A DNA stretch of 64,000 bases. It comes from Pseudoalteromonas rubra (GTDB lineage: Bacteria; Pseudomonadota; Gammaproteobacteria; Enterobacterales; Alteromonadaceae). Shown here piece by piece: positions 35,235-44,504 of the stretch. Location: positions 1-64,000 of the forward strand of contig NZ_JXYA01000001.1 of assembly GCF_000967655.1 (NCBI RefSeq), in the 5' to 3' direction. The notes beneath the pieces were generated by a model that had not been told where the DNA came from, did no database searches, and was given only the letters and a program-made list of their open reading frames with translations. Within the stretch, counting starts at the first letter, position 1; each line of letters starts with the position of its first letter. Both the position numbers and the translations under genes were made by a program.

Positions 35235-37841
35235 ATGAAAAAACAAGTGTTACCTTTGATGCTTGCCACCCTGGGCTGGCATGCATCGGCAACCGAACTG
35301 GTACAGGATGGCCAGTTCGAACAACAAGCACTGGCTGAAGCACAACTAAGCCACACCTCTGATATCTGGACATTTTCCGATAGCCAGGCCGGGATCATTA
35401 ACCTTTCCGCAGCTCATTACGCCGATCATCAGGCTGTAAATAACGTCGCCTTCATTGGTCAGGGTGCATCCCTGAGCCAGGCCCTGCCTGTGCCATTGAG
35501 TTTAACCAGCGACTACAGGATCCAAGCTAAATTAGGTGTGCGCGCCAGTGTTAACCCGGCCAACTTTAGAGTTGGCTTTCGCATTGCAGAACACTTTATC
35601 GATGTAACTCCTGAACTCACCTTAGTCGAGGGGGCATTTGTCCAACTTGATGTGACATTTGAGCCGACCGAGACGCATCGCGCACTTGCTGAGTTAACTG
35701 ATACCATGGCACTGGAAATACACAATATCAGCATTGATGCCAACACCATTGACGTAGACGCCATCTCTGTTGTCAGCATGGCTAAGCCCTTGGATGATGA
35801 CGGCGATGGCATGACCAATGAGTGGGAAATTCGCTATGGACTCAATCCGGCAGATGCAACTGATGCAGGTACGGATATAGATCAGGATAATGCCAGTAAC
35901 TTAGCTGAGTTTCTGGCTAGTACCGATCCAACCGACTCCAGTAGCTATCCTGCATTGTTTGAACCACTGGCGCAGGCTAATCTGGAAATACCCGGCGCCC
36001 TGAGGTTAACGCCCAATGCCAGTGCACCAGTGCCCTGTAACCCTGAGCACACAGGCTCAATATATTACAGCAGCGTACAAAAGCAGATTTTCAGCTGTGA
36101 TGGAACACTCTGGAGTGAATTAAAGGGCGAGCAAGGTCTGCAAGGTGAACAAGGACTACAGGGGCCACAGGGTCCGCAGGGCTTACAAGGAGTACAAGGA
36201 CCACAAGGTGAGCCGGGTGTACAAGGGCCAAAAGGCGACCAGGGTATCCAGGGCCCGAAAGGGGATCAAGGCCTGCCTGGCACCACACACTGGCGCGATG
36301 CTGCTTCATCAGTCTCTACCAATGTCTCTGTGGGTGTCGGCACCCAGTCACCCAGTGCAGCGCTTGAGGTCATTGGAAATGCCATAGCCAATGACCCGAT
36401 AGCACCAAACCATCTGGTCACTAAGCGCTATGTTGATAACGCCAGCCAGTCACTGGAAGCCAAATATGCCCGTTTACTCGATATGGTCAATGTCCTCAAT
36501 CAGGAAGTGTACCCCAGCGACGGGATCAGCTGTGAAAGCATTGCCCTCAGTGATCCAATTGCTACGTCCAATTTATATCTGATTGATGCAGACGGACCCG
36601 GTGGCGCACCTGCTATCCAGTACTTCTGTCACTTTGAAGATTTGAGTCTTTCCCGTCCGGTTGTCACCGATGGTGATACCACGGGCGCCAATAATAACAT
36701 TGCGCTGGTCTACACGAATTCACTTTCACCGGGTAACTACAGCGCCAGTGGCACCGTTAACCAGTTCAGTCCGGCTGGCGCATTTGACGGCCATCTGTAT
36801 TACACGGATCCAAATCCGAAAATTAACCCTCAGGCAGGTGAAATGCTGACGCACGGGATCTGGCTTGGCCCAACCAACAGCAACGAGTGGTTGCAAGTCT
36901 CCTTTGCCAGAAGAGCTGTGATCACCGGTTTTAGCACTCAGGTGTCGATGAAGCACGCAGAATTTTCACCACGGACACCCAAAGAAGTAATTGTTCAGGT
37001 GTCAGACGATGGCATCACGTTCACCGATCATGAAACCATTACGATGGAAAAAGGGACCAGCCACGTTAAACTCTCGAAGGCTGCTTTAGGAAGCAGCTTC
37101 CGACTGCTGGTGCTGAGCACCCATGGCTCTGGCGACTATACTCAAATCGACGAAATGGAATATTACGGCTTCTTTATTGATGAATTTGCCAATAACAGTC
37201 CACAGGCACAGGGCAAAACCTGTCATGACATTCAACAAACCAATCCGACCAGCCAGTCAGGCTATTACACGATAGACCCGGACGGGGATGGCAGTGTCGC
37301 ACCGTTTGTGGCGTATTGCGATATGGAGACCCTGGGCGGTGGCTGGACGCTGTTCGCCAACCATGCCGATGGTATTTACAGAAAACTGATCCGTGAGCCT
37401 GTCAGAGTCGACCAATATGGGGTGCTGGAATCCTCAAGGTGGCAGGCACTGCGCGCGGCTATGACCGAAGGGATGATGTTTGTTGATGAGCACAGTAAAG
37501 TATCGATGATCTCGGCCTTCAATGTCACCAACCCAACAGGCGTTGGATGCCAGGGGCTACTGGACAACACCGCCGCAGACTTAACGGCCACTTTCGACAA
37601 CACCCCTCACCTTGAAGGCCTGAATATTTTCAGGTCTGAGCCCACGGGGGTGCCCTGTAGTTATGTCGATAGCGGCACTTTCACCATGGCGCAACTAGCC
37701 GATAATACCGGATATTATCAATGGGATATTGCCGGTGCGGCGATTTTTAATGGCAATCCGGAGCGACAATTTACCATCTGGCCGTATGCGACCCTGTATT
37801 CTCACCCAGAACAGGATGTACTGAAGTACTACATTAAATAA
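35235..37841 (+). CDS. secreted fibre with collagen-like, discoidin and fibrinogen-like parts
   Basis: An 868-residue exported protein with a signal peptide (residues 1-19, ending WHASA). A beta-rich domain (about 20-185) and calcium-binding-type acidic repeats ([12 protein letters not shown], about 190-240) follow. Residues about 296-350 form a collagen-like stretch of Gly-X-Y triplets ([18 protein letters not shown]). Next is a tail-fibre-like motif, [20 protein letters not shown], with a likely coiled coil. Then come a partial fibrinogen-like piece ([10 protein letters not shown] to QYFCHFED), a discoidin-like domain (about 490-650) and a fibrinogen-like C-terminus ([32 protein letters not shown]). 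AGGA precedes the ATG. A trimeric surface fibre is inferred. The C-terminus is paralogous to the protein at 9634. Confidence 0.85.
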   Translation: MKKQVLPLMLATLGWHASATELVQDGQFEQQALAEAQLSHTSDIWTFSDSQAGIINLSAAHYADHQAVNNVAFIGQGASLSQALPVPLSLTSDYRIQAKLGVRASVNPANFRVGFRIAEHFIDVTPELTLVEGAFVQLDVTFEPTETHRALAELTDTMALEIHNISIDANTIDVDAISVVSMAKPLDDDGDGMTNEWEIRYGLNPADATDAGTDIDQDNASNLAEFLASTDPTDSSSYPALFEPLAQANLEIPGALRLTPNASAPVPCNPEHTGSIYYSSVQKQIFSCDGTLWSELKGEQGLQGEQGLQGPQGPQGLQGVQGPQGEPGVQGPKGDQGIQGPKGDQGLPGTTHWRDAASSVSTNVSVGVGTQSPSAALEVIGNAIANDPIAPNHLVTKRYVDNASQSLEAKYARLLDMVNVLNQEVYPSDGISCESIALSDPIATSNLYLIDADGPGGAPAIQYFCHFEDLSLSRPVVTDGDTTGANNNIALVYTNSLSPGNYSASGTVNQFSPAGAFDGHLYYTDPNPKINPQAGEMLTHGIWLGPTNSNEWLQVSFARRAVITGFSTQVSMKHAEFSPRTPKEVIVQVSDDGITFTDHETITMEKGTSHVKLSKAALGSSFRLLVLSTHGSGDYTQIDEMEYYGFFIDEFANNSPQAQGKTCHDIQQTNPTSQSGYYTIDPDGDGSVAPFVAYCDMETLGGGWTLFANHADGIYRKLIREPVRVDQYGVLESSRWQALRAAMTEGMMFVDEHSKVSMISAFNVTNPTGVGCQGLLDNTAADLTATFDNTPHLEGLNIFRSEPTGVPCSYVDSGTFTMAQLADNTGYYQWDIAGAAIFNGNPERQFTIWPYATLYSHPEQDVLKYYIK

Positions 37842-38281
37842 CGCAACAGGTGCTGGCTAATGAACACATTAGCCAGCACTACAGCCTTTCAGTCAGACTA
37901 ATCGCGCTCTTAACTGCCTTGTCTGTCAGTATAAATACGCTGCTAACAACACACGCGCTGTAATCAGTTCATCATTTTAAATTCTACACTGCCAATATCT
38001 CGACGATAGCTTCGTAAGACTCAAATACGCCTTTGCTCCCTCTGAACAAGATGCCCAATATTTCTTTATGATTTACGCATTACAGGGCCTGTAAATGAAT
38101 CAATTCATAACCTACAAAAAAGTCGCACATTATTATTTTTTTCATTGCGATCTGAGTTACAAATTACCCATTGCAGGAAATAGCAATAGGCGTCCGGGAA
38201 AGTGACTGTCAGACAATGCGGCAAAGAGCATAGAACCAACCCGGCTTTACCTTTACAACAATAAACAAAGGAACTACCACT
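37842..38281. other. gap after the fibre gene
   Basis: Apart from the hairpin at 37850-37879, this 440-base gap has no convincing gene. A 36-codon ORF from 38095 lacks a ribosome site. The last 60 bases should hold the promoter and AAAGGA site of the XRE gene. Confidence 0.3.
37850..37879 (+). terminator. hairpin after the fibre gene
   Basis: GTGCTGGCTAATG and CATTAGCCAGCAC form a perfect 13-bp stem around AACA, eight bases after the stop. The following bases are not T-rich, but the stem is long enough to end or protect the mRNA. Confidence 0.65.
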
Positions 38282-38515
38282 ATGGACTTTTTTTCCCGAT
38301 ACATTACCGGTGATGATCTCAGGAAGTTAAGAAAGAACAAAGGCGTGACAACACAAGCAATGGCCACTCAGCTTGGTGTATGTCGTAAAACCTATGAAAA
38401 CTGGGAACGCGATGTTGGCCAACCTAAACTCAACCAATTCTTTGCAATGGTGACCTTTTGCTCCGTAGATATCTCTGATTTTCTGACCAAAATACGTCAG
38501 CACGGTCAGGCATGA
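38282..38515 (+). CDS. XRE-family helix-turn-helix regulator
   Basis: A 77-residue protein with a single Cro/CI-type helix-turn-helix (LRKLRKNKGVTTQAMATQLG, then CRKTYENWERDVGQPKLNQ) and a short C-terminus. AAAGGA precedes the start. It is the kind of stand-alone repressor common in mobile or accessory loci. It lies between the fibre gene and a HEAGH-motif gene on the other strand; its target is unknown. Confidence 0.85.
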   Translation: MDFFSRYITGDDLRKLRKNKGVTTQAMATQLGVCRKTYENWERDVGQPKLNQFFAMVTFCSVDISDFLTKIRQHGQA

Positions 38516-38583
38516 CTCTCTTCCCTCAGAGCGTTCGAAATAAGACTGCTCTGAGGGTTATAGTAGAACAGCTAAAAATTTCT

Positions 38584-39117
38584 TCAGGCTTCAGCCAGTG
38601 CCTCAGGCAATTCATGCACCCAACGTACTTCCCTCATCCAGTTAGTCATGTTAGGAAACCCTTGATCCGGACAGGTCATATCCCAAGCCGTCAACAGCGG
38701 ATCGCCAAATATTCCCCCATTTTGAAATGTCTCCTTCAGAGACTGGCTCATGCCCCGATAACTGTCTTCCGGGAACACCAGATCAATTGGTAACCCGAGG
38801 TGCTTAATGGCCGCTACAGACCAGGCCGTTGCCGCCATTTCTTCACCGTCCATCGCTTGTTTTTCGCGCCCATTTTTGAGCCCGTTTTTATAAACGTCTT
38901 TGTGTAGCTGTGGCCTGAATATCGGCTCACACACCGCGATATGGCCGGCTTCATGGAGTATGTCCCCGGGACAAACCAACTGTTCAACGTCTATATGCAG
39001 TACGCCATGTACGATTTGTAGTCCCGGCATAAACATCTCGCCCTCAACAGGGCAAAGCGCATAGGGCAAATTAATGTCGCTCAGAAAGTCACAGATGATT
39101 TGAGTATCTTGGTCCAT
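38584..39117 (-). CDS. HEAGH-motif putative metalloprotease-like protein
   Basis: A 177-residue soluble protein with DILHEAGHIAVCEP near residues 75-88, an HExxH zinc motif of the zincin type. No export signal is present. The rest gives no family call. The start after AAGGAG is used; the longer reading frame lacks a ribosome site. HExxH proteins beside XRE regulators can form ImmA/repressor pairs, but here the genes are convergent, and that link is only a possibility. A toxin or a housekeeping hydrolase are other options. Confidence 0.6.
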   Translation of the reverse strand: MDQDTQIICDFLSDINLPYALCPVEGEMFMPGLQIVHGVLHIDVEQLVCPGDILHEAGHIAVCEPIFRPQLHKDVYKNGLKNGREKQAMDGEEMAATAWSVAAIKHLGLPIDLVFPEDSYRGMSQSLKETFQNGGIFGDPLLTAWDMTCPDQGFPNMTNWMREVRWVHELPEALAEA

Positions 39118-39251
39118 TATCGGCTCCTTGCACTGGGCATGCATTGACCCAGTTTGGTCTTATTTGATGATTTGCGAGTGTAGCGTTGTTAATACATCTT
39201 AGATATTACATAAGATTACTGCATGAATGCCGATTACGCCGCCGATTTGGG

Positions 39252-39950
39252 TCACATTTTTAGATAAAAATCACGACACAGATCAATAAACGCCTCGCTA
39301 TACTCCCCCATTTTGTTTCTCACACACAGACTGTGCAGCTCCTGCGTGGTTTGGTTGCGGTGGAATTCCAGCATCAGCCTGCTCACAGGTTTGTCGGGCG
39401 TCATGGACACATTACAACGGCGTGCCAGATATAGACCGCGCTGAACAGCCAGTGCAATAAAATCGTGCCCTTCCTGAGCTGGCAAAATCACCGCCAGCCG
39501 ACCTCGTGCGTGACTGTGACACATAAATGCGTCTATAAGCTGCACAAAGCTCAGGCTGTCGGTATGGCGCGCAGTGTTACGAGCGGCATCCGGCCCTTTT
39601 AAGCTGTGGTTAAAGTACGGAGGATTGCTGATCACCAAATCATAAGACTGGTCCGAGACGAATGCCTGAATGGGTGCCTGGTGTATACAAATTCCCTCCC
39701 AGGGGCTGGCGCAAATATTATCCTTTGCATCCAGAGAGGCCTGTGCATCAATTTCAACCGCATCTATAGCCAACGATGGGGCGCGCTGTTTGCACATCAA
39801 ACTCAGTAACCCCGTGCCTGCGCCAATGTCGAGCATGCGCTGGGCACCGGCCACAGAAACCCAGGCGCCGAATAACACCCCATCGGTCGACACCTTCATT
39901 GCACTGCGCGATTGCGCCACCGTAAATTGCTTAAATGCAAAGCCTGCCAT
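39252..39950 (-). CDS. trmN6: tRNA1(Val) (adenine(37)-N6)-methyltransferase
   Basis: A 232-residue Rossmann methyltransferase of the YfiC/TrmN6 type. The SAM-binding motif MLDIGAGTGLLSLM and the catalytic N6-adenine motif NPPY (VISNPPYFNHS) are present. The E. coli enzyme methylates A37 of tRNA1(Val). ATG at 39950 is chosen because AAGGAG precedes it; a start ten codons upstream has no such site. It is divergent from srmB, as yfiC is in E. coli, which supports the call. Confidence 0.9.
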   Translation of the reverse strand: MAGFAFKQFTVAQSRSAMKVSTDGVLFGAWVSVAGAQRMLDIGAGTGLLSLMCKQRAPSLAIDAVEIDAQASLDAKDNICASPWEGICIHQAPIQAFVSDQSYDLVISNPPYFNHSLKGPDAARNTARHTDSLSFVQLIDAFMCHSHARGRLAVILPAQEGHDFIALAVQRGLYLARRCNVSMTPDKPVSRLMLEFHRNQTTQELHSLCVRNKMGEYSEAFIDLCRDFYLKM

Positions 39951-40017
39951 TTTGCTCCTTTGAGAAACCCGGATTGCCAAGTATAATTCCGCTATTGTCC
40001 TTTATTTGTGATGCACT

Positions 40018-41250
40018 ATGCAATTTACTGAATTCGATCTCGACGGCACACTACTGACTGCCATAAAAAAAATGGGCTTTGAGCAAGCCACCAGCATTCA
40101 ACAGCTGGCCATTCCTGAGGCCCTGATGGGCCGCGATATCCTTGCTTCCGCACCAACGGGCACAGGTAAAACAGCCGCGTTCCTGATCCCGGCAATTCAG
40201 TATTTGATGGATTTTCCGCGTCGCGACCCGGGGTTTGCCCGTGTGCTGATCATGACGCCGACCCGCGAGCTGGCCTACCAGGTGTTTGAGCAATGCGAAG
40301 CGCTGGCAGCAGGCACGCACCTGAAAATCGGGGTGGTGACCGGGGGGATCAACTACGGCAGTCACAAAGAGATCTTCGAAAAGAACAACGATATTCTGAT
40401 CGCCACGCCGGGGCGTTTAATGGAATACCTCGAAACCGAGAACTTCCATGCCGATAACGTTGAGCTGTTGATCCTTGATGAAGCCGACCGCATGCTGGAC
40501 CTGGGCTTTAAAAAAGAAATGCTCAAGATCTGCAACGAAGCGAAAAACCGCCGTCAGTGTTTCCTGTTTTCAGCGACCCTGGAGGGCGACAGTGTTGAGC
40601 TGTTTGCCGAGCGTATCTTAAAAGATCCGGCGCTACTTGAAGCCGAATCATCACGCAAAGAAAAAGGTAAAATTCATCAGTGGATCCATCTGGCCGATGA
40701 TTACGAGCATAAACTGGCGATGCTGGCCAACCTGCTGCAAAGTGAAGACGTCACTAAAGCCATTGTGTTTGTCAAAACCCGCGAGCGTCTCGAAACACTG
40801 GTTGGCGAGCTATACACCCAGGACATCAAAACCACCTGGTTGCGTGGTGAAATGCCACAGGACAAGCGCATGGCCGCCATGGCCAGCTTCCACAGTGGTC
40901 GCACCCGCATTCTGATCGCCACCGATGTGGCGGCACGTGGTATCGACGTTGCGGATATCAGCCATGTGATTAACTTTGATATGCCGCGGACCGCCGACAT
41001 TTATGTCCACCGTATTGGCCGTACCGGTCGTGCCGGTAAAAAAGGCACCGCTATTTCACTGGTTGAGGCCCATGATGCTGAGATCCTCGGTAAGGTTGAG
41101 CGCTATACGGAGCAGAAACTAAAACGCCGGGTGATCGAAGGCCTGGAGCCAAAACACAAAGAAGCTAAGCTGCCGAAAAAGAAAAAAGATCCGGCAAAAA
41201 TCAAAGCCAAGAAAAAGGCCGCCAAAGTCAAAGCGAAAAAGAAAAAGTAG
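40018..41250 (+). CDS. srmB: DEAD-box ATP-dependent RNA helicase SrmB
   Basis: A 410-residue DEAD-box helicase acting in early assembly of the 50S ribosomal subunit. The Q motif (GFEQATSIQQLAIP), Walker A (APTGTGKT), DEAD (ILDEADRM), SAT (FSATLEG) and motif VI (HRIGRTGRAG) are all intact. The C-terminal 50 residues are strongly basic, rich in lysine, as in SrmB. Position beside trmN6 supports SrmB over RhlE or DeaD. A strong terminator follows. Confidence 0.93.
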   Translation: MQFTEFDLDGTLLTAIKKMGFEQATSIQQLAIPEALMGRDILASAPTGTGKTAAFLIPAIQYLMDFPRRDPGFARVLIMTPTRELAYQVFEQCEALAAGTHLKIGVVTGGINYGSHKEIFEKNNDILIATPGRLMEYLETENFHADNVELLILDEADRMLDLGFKKEMLKICNEAKNRRQCFLFSATLEGDSVELFAERILKDPALLEAESSRKEKGKIHQWIHLADDYEHKLAMLANLLQSEDVTKAIVFVKTRERLETLVGELYTQDIKTTWLRGEMPQDKRMAAMASFHSGRTRILIATDVAARGIDVADISHVINFDMPRTADIYVHRIGRTGRAGKKGTAISLVEAHDAEILGKVERYTEQKLKRRVIEGLEPKHKEAKLPKKKKDPAKIKAKKKAAKVKAKKKK

Positions 41251-41268
41251 CCTGACCAGAGCCATATC

Positions 41269-41297
41269 AGGACGCCGCCCGGCGTCCTGCATTTTTC
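41269..41297 (+). terminator. terminator after srmB
   Basis: AGGACGCC and GGCGTCCT form an 8-bp stem around GCCC, followed by GCATTTTT. It lies 19 bases after the stop. Confidence 0.85.
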
Positions 41298-41419
41298 CTT
41301 CCAGCCCTTATTACTCCCTTTATTTTTTATCCTGACGATAAAAATAACTCGCGAGCTAAGCACAGCTTTTGTCGTTATAGTCGCCAAAAATAAGCCTGAT
41401 TAAGTGATCTATTCCGACA

Positions 41420-42466
41420 GTGAAAATTTGTTTTATTATGTACCCGTGGGAGCGGGTTGACGCCGAGAACGACAGTACCCTGCGCCTGATCCACGAAGCG
41501 GTGTCGCGCAATCACATTGTTGCCATTACCACAGTCAATGCCCTGACCATCCGCGACAGCGTTGCGAGCGCGTTTTGCGATGTGTTCGTCAAGCAGGACA
41601 AGGTCTCCGACAACTTCGTCAGTTTTTACAACAAAGCCCAGTTTAAGCGTACTCAGTTACCGCTGGCCGGTTTTGATGTGATTTTTATGCGCGCCAATCC
41701 GCCGCTCGATACCATGGCCATGAACTTTCTTGACTCTGTGCGCGACGATACTTTTATCGTGAACGACATCGACGGGCTGCGTATTGCCAACAATAAGTTG
41801 TATACCGCGTCCTTCCAGGGCACCGCCAGTGAGTTTATTCCAGCCACCCATGTGTCAAAAAACAAAGAGTACCTGGAGCGGATCTTCGCCGAGTCCAGCT
41901 GCGACAAAATGATCCTCAAGCCACTCGACGGCTACGGTGGTCGTGGTGTCATTGTGCTGGAAAAAAGCGCCAAGCAGAGCTTCAGCTCTCTGCTGGAGTT
42001 TTATATTGGTGGCGATGAATCTGGTAAAGGCAGCAATTATGTGATTTTGCAGGAGTATGTACCCGGCGCTGCAGAGGGCGATGTGCGGATCCTGATGCTC
42101 AATGGCGAGCCCATTGGAGCGATGAAACGGATTCCGGCCAGTAATGAAGTACGTGCCAATGTGCACGCCGGTGGCAAAGTGGTTAAGCATAAACTGACCG
42201 CGCAGGAACAAGCACTGTGTAAACACATAGGCCCTAAACTGGTACGTGATGGCCTGTACTTTGTGGGCATTGATGTAATTGGCGGCAAGCTAATTGAGGT
42301 GAATGTGCTCAGTCCGGGCGGGATCTCTCGTATCAACCGTCTGAACCGCACCCGCCTACAGGTGCAAGTGATCGACTTTGTTGAAAGTGTGGTGCATGCC
42401 AAAGAGCTGGTAAACCATCGTAAAAATGCATTTCGTCAGGTAATTGAAGATGCCCATGCAGTCTGA
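41420..42466 (+). CDS. ATP-grasp ligase, glutathione-synthetase-like
   Basis: A 348-residue ATP-grasp protein. An N-terminal fold like glutathione synthetase (MKICFIMYPWERV, FMRANPP) is followed by the ATP-grasp region with ILKPLDGYGGRGV near residues 165-178 and the metal-binding IEVNVLSPGG near 297. Glutathione synthetase has this pattern, but the next gene encodes a peptidase, so it may ligate another acid-amine pair. Its 3' end overlaps the next gene by 17 bases. A true gshB may exist elsewhere in the genome; whether this protein makes glutathione is not shown. Confidence 0.8.
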   Translation: MKICFIMYPWERVDAENDSTLRLIHEAVSRNHIVAITTVNALTIRDSVASAFCDVFVKQDKVSDNFVSFYNKAQFKRTQLPLAGFDVIFMRANPPLDTMAMNFLDSVRDDTFIVNDIDGLRIANNKLYTASFQGTASEFIPATHVSKNKEYLERIFAESSCDKMILKPLDGYGGRGVIVLEKSAKQSFSSLLEFYIGGDESGKGSNYVILQEYVPGAAEGDVRILMLNGEPIGAMKRIPASNEVRANVHAGGKVVKHKLTAQEQALCKHIGPKLVRDGLYFVGIDVIGGKLIEVNVLSPGGISRINRLNRTRLQVQVIDFVESVVHAKELVNHRKNAFRQVIEDAHAV

Positions 42467-44435
42467 ACAAGCGCTGGTCGCGGCCCTTGCCGCCCAGCAA
42501 CCCTTTGAAGGGGAAGTGGCCGGCGGTGCCGTGTATTTGCACATTCGCGAATATGTGCCTTATGTGGCGACAGCCGTCCATGCCGGAAGCCGCTTGCGGA
42601 CTTCCTTGCACGGCAATATGGCGCTGAGCGAGCAGGCCCGTTTTGAAGAGGAAGATCCCCACACCGGCGAGCTGATTGATGCCATGCCGATTGTGTTGAT
42701 AGCCCGTGACTCCCGTTACGAGTACGATCTTAACCGTGCACCGCAGCAAGCCATTTATACTCAGGCGTGGGGCAAAGAAGTCTGGCAACTGCAGCCCGAT
42801 GGCACCGAGCGCGATCTAAGTCTGTCTAAACATGCGGCCTACTATCAGGTGCTTAAGCTGGTACTGGATACACTGGAGAAAAAGTTCGGTGCCTGTCTGG
42901 TGTTCGACATTCACAGCTACAACTGGCAGGTTCGCCAGTATGACTTTGCGCCCGACTTTAACCTCGGCACTGCCCAGCTTGATGCGCTACGCTGGCGTCC
43001 GGTGTTTAATACTCTCAGGCAGCAGCTGTGCCGCAAGAAGTTTCAGGGCGCGCCGCTGAGCTTTGCCGAAAACAGCGTGTTTCAGGGAGACGGCTACCAG
43101 GCCACGTTTGTCACTAAAACATACAAAAACACCCTGATCCTGCCGCTGGAAGTGCGTAAGTTCTTTATGGATGAGCTGACCGGAGAGCTCTATCCGCTGG
43201 TGTTCGAAAAGCTCAAACGCAATCTGCATATTGCCCTGACCCAGACCGCGCGGTTTTTTATTAAACGCTATTGCTCCAAAGCCATGGTGCAGTTTAACCA
43301 TGTTCAGCAACATATAGATCCGGCAATTAAGGCGGTCGATCTGGCGCTGTATAAACTGGCCCGTAACCTGGACACCCTGCATTATGTGAACCCAACGAAC
43401 ATTGCTCAGGAAAAGCGCCGATTCTTTAACAAAAGCCATTACCGGCCCCAGTTTAAGTATCGCCCGCTGCGCATGGATCCCTATGAATTTAAAGAGCAGC
43501 TCTATCGCCTGCCCGTGGCGGACATCGGCGATCCGCTGATCAAAGACATTTATCGCAAGCTGATTGATAATTTTGCCACAAAAATTGACGTGATCACTCA
43601 GGTCGGCAAAGAGCAGTTCTTGTATAACTCGCTGCGTTACTATGGTGAACCGAGTGTCGATGACATCGCCAACGCGCGCTTTATCATTCATGCCACTGAG
43701 CCACAACCGGCGGCCCCAAAAACCATCAATGCCGAGCAGGCACTGGGCCGGTTTGAGCAGGCCATTGCACAGATGCAGCTGCCCTGTAAGGTGAGCCTGT
43801 CGACTAAGCTGGTGGCCAAGGCCATGGTGGATAATGGCAAGAAAACCCTGCTGGTTAACAGCACGGCGATGTTCTCTGAACTGGATGTGCGAGCGCTGAT
43901 TGAACATGAAATTGGTGTGCACCTGCTCACCACGCTTAATGCCGAGCAACAGCCGCTGCATCTGCTGCGCCTGGGCCTGCCGGGCAACACTTATACTCAG
44001 GAAGGCCTGGCGATTTTCCGTGAGTTCCAGTCGGGGAATATCAACCTGATGCGCCTGAAAACCCTGGCGCTGCGGGTGTTGGCGGTGGATAAAATGGTCA
44101 AAGGTGAGCAGTTTTATCAGGTGTATGAGTTTTTGCGTGATACCAGCTACCTGGGCAGCGCCGAGGCATTTGGCCTGACGACCCGGGTGTTTCGCGGTGG
44201 CGGGTTTACCAAAGACCATCTATATCTGAAAGGCTTCAGAGACGTGGTGAAGCTGTCGCAGCAGCGCTCGCTCGATAATCTTTATCTGGGCAAAACCGGG
44301 CTGGCACAGCTGGATGCTATAGACATGCTGGTTGAACGTCAGTTACTGGATAAACCGGCCTACCTGCCGGATTATAGCCGCGATCCAGCTCAACCGGATG
44401 CTATTCTCAGCTATCTGATCAGCTGTATAAAATAA
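42450..44435 (+). CDS. DUF1704 (QEGLA) metallopeptidase with N-formylglutamate-amidohydrolase-like region
   Basis: A 661-residue protein of the TIGR02421-type family, often called flavohemoglobin expression-modulating QEGLA motif protein. The N-terminal 240 residues resemble N-formylglutamate amidohydrolases (VFDIHSYNW near residue 152). The C-terminal DUF1704 has HEIGVH near residues 485-490 and TQEGLA near 517, the zinc HExxxH motif and a glutamate ligand. DUF1704 also includes the human tubulin tyrosine carboxypeptidase MATCAP. No signal peptide. Start codons at 42444, 42450 and 42456 are all possible. It overlaps the ATP-grasp gene, so the two act together. Confidence 0.82.
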   Translation: MPMQSEQALVAALAAQQPFEGEVAGGAVYLHIREYVPYVATAVHAGSRLRTSLHGNMALSEQARFEEEDPHTGELIDAMPIVLIARDSRYEYDLNRAPQQAIYTQAWGKEVWQLQPDGTERDLSLSKHAAYYQVLKLVLDTLEKKFGACLVFDIHSYNWQVRQYDFAPDFNLGTAQLDALRWRPVFNTLRQQLCRKKFQGAPLSFAENSVFQGDGYQATFVTKTYKNTLILPLEVRKFFMDELTGELYPLVFEKLKRNLHIALTQTARFFIKRYCSKAMVQFNHVQQHIDPAIKAVDLALYKLARNLDTLHYVNPTNIAQEKRRFFNKSHYRPQFKYRPLRMDPYEFKEQLYRLPVADIGDPLIKDIYRKLIDNFATKIDVITQVGKEQFLYNSLRYYGEPSVDDIANARFIIHATEPQPAAPKTINAEQALGRFEQAIAQMQLPCKVSLSTKLVAKAMVDNGKKTLLVNSTAMFSELDVRALIEHEIGVHLLTTLNAEQQPLHLLRLGLPGNTYTQEGLAIFREFQSGNINLMRLKTLALRVLAVDKMVKGEQFYQVYEFLRDTSYLGSAEAFGLTTRVFRGGGFTKDHLYLKGFRDVVKLSQQRSLDNLYLGKTGLAQLDAIDMLVERQLLDKPAYLPDYSRDPAQPDAILSYLISCIK

Positions 44436-44504
44436 GCCAACGGCTTTTATCTTGTCAGACACGGGGTTACACTGCATACAGTACTCACTGATGCAGGAAC
44501 CCCG

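Noticed and set aside
32657..37841. Prophage
   Set aside because: Only collar domains and one fibre are present; there are no integrase, terminase, capsid, tube or lysis genes and no attachment sites at the ends.
38095..38205. 36-codon ORF after the fibre gene
   Set aside because: No ribosome site, low-complexity composition and no coupling to a neighbour.
38512..38793. 93-codon plus-strand ORF after the XRE gene
   Set aside because: It lies antisense to the HEAGH-motif gene, has no ribosome site and looks like a shadow.
41420..42466. Calling the ATP-grasp gene gshB
   Set aside because: It resembles glutathione synthetase, but gshB usually has other neighbours, and the overlap with a DUF1704 peptidase points to a different or wider role, so no symbol is given.
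42987..44219. 410-codon ORF on the minus strand
   Set aside because: It is a shadow of the QEGLA gene: the plus-strand frame has clear family motifs, and the minus-strand product is full of His and Gln with no known motif.
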